This document shows, piece by piece, positions 5,317-5,766 of a stretch of 5,766 nt of DNA. Source of the DNA: an uncultured Eubacteriales bacterium (lineage in GTDB: Bacteria; Bacillota; Clostridia; Oscillospirales; Acutalibacteraceae); NCBI GenBank assembly GCA_900320235.1, contig ONRO01000086.1, positions 1 through 5,766 on the forward strand, in the 5' to 3' direction. The notes beneath the pieces were generated by a model that had not been told where the DNA came from, did no database searches, and worked only from the letters and a program-made list of their open reading frames with translations. Each line of letters begins with the position of its first letter. Position 1 is the first letter of the stretch. The position numbers and the translations under genes were made by a program.

Positions 5317-5766
5317 GTTTTCCCTCCGGCTTTATACAGATTATTTTTTTCAAGAACTTCCTCAAGCCTTGCAACGATCTGACCAAGATCCTCCTGCACG
5401 CATGTTGTATCGCTGAAAATATCAGAGAAGAGTTTTCTCAGACCGTCCTCAAAATTTTCCGGCAGGATTTTACATTCATTTTTACAGATATCAATGAGCT
5501 TTTTCTCTCCCGGATGAGTCATCTCATTCATTGCAAAGATAACATCAAAATAGGATTCTACAAATGCCGCTGTACGGTGATTAACGCTGACAATATCATC
5601 ACGTCCGAGTGCTTTCATTATCTGTTTGTCATATGAAGGAAGGTAGCCTGAAAGAAGCTTCATATTTTTTTCAATAATATTATCCCTGAGCTTTTGCGGA
5701 TAGGGTATCGTATATTGTTTCTGCATTCTTTCATAATTCCCGTTTTTGTCAAATATTATTTCCGAC
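5313..5766 (-). CDS. C-terminal part of a gene cut by the right edge; possible DUF4037-like nucleotidyltransferase
   Basis: The reading frame is open from the right edge (about 151 codons visible) to a TGA at 5315-5313. An internal ATG at 5726-5724 could be taken as a start, but it lacks a good ribosome binding site. The upstream residues (reading SEIIFDKNGNYER just before it) look like normal protein, so the true start is probably beyond the window. The visible part is helical and soluble. The stretch with SYDKQIMKAL, VSVNHRTAAFVESYFDVIFA and HPGEKKL, about 40-75 residues after that ATG, resembles the C-terminal region of DUF4037-type nucleotidyltransferase-like proteins; this is from memory, and the N-terminal catalytic part that would prove it is not in the window. 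The stop overlaps the birA start by 4 nt, so the two are co-transcribed and likely translationally coupled. Confidence 0.75.
   Translation of the reverse strand, partial: SEIIFDKNGNYERMQKQYTIPYPQKLRDNIIEKNMKLLSGYLPSYDKQIMKALGRDDIVSVNHRTAAFVESYFDVIFAMNEMTHPGEKKLIDICKNECKILPENFEDGLRKLFSDIFSDTTCVQEDLGQIVARLEEVLEKNNLYKAGGKT

Overview
The window looks like a chromosomal stretch from a low-to-mid GC Gram-positive anaerobe of the Clostridia, most likely a Ruminococcus-like Oscillospiraceae. The grounds are a membrane-anchored RNase Y, strong AGGAGG-type ribosome binding sites, a repressor-type (wHTH-containing) BirA, tight intergenic spacing with well-formed hairpin/T-tract terminators, and a cysteine-rich protein of a style common in clostridial genomes. 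The genus is an inference from protein style, not from a marker gene.

Layout. Bases 1-321 hold no gene I can support: several frames are open but none is convincing, and the region ends in an AT-rich, promoter-like stretch and a 9-bp inverted repeat before rny. The plus-strand block follows: rny (322-1875), a strong intrinsic terminator (1884-1913), a secreted lipoprotein of unknown function (1943-2806), a second strong terminator (2816-2858), a good promoter (TTCACA-17-TATTAT, 2874-2902) with a stem-rich short leader, and a 273-aa protein with 12 cysteines (2972-3793). Immediately after its stop codon lies a 77-nt segment that can fold as a three-way junction (3794-3870). A 14-bp bidirectional terminator (3930-3966) then separates the plus-strand genes from a minus-strand operon.

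The minus-strand operon is read from the right edge leftward. It begins with the C-terminal part of a gene cut by the window edge (5313-5766, possibly a DUF4037-type nucleotidyltransferase-like protein). Next is birA (4354-5316), which overlaps that gene's stop by 4 nt (ATGA), and then a 104-aa hypothetical protein (4008-4322) 31 nt downstream.

The identifiable functions are housekeeping: RNase Y initiates mRNA decay at the membrane, and BirA charges biotin carboxylases and probably represses biotin genes. The other genes are uncharacterised. I do not see a defence system, mobile element, CRISPR array or obvious new multi-gene system. The most unusual items are the structured segment after the cysteine-rich gene, that gene itself with its hairpin leader, and the terminator wedged 29 nt in front of the lipoprotein start.
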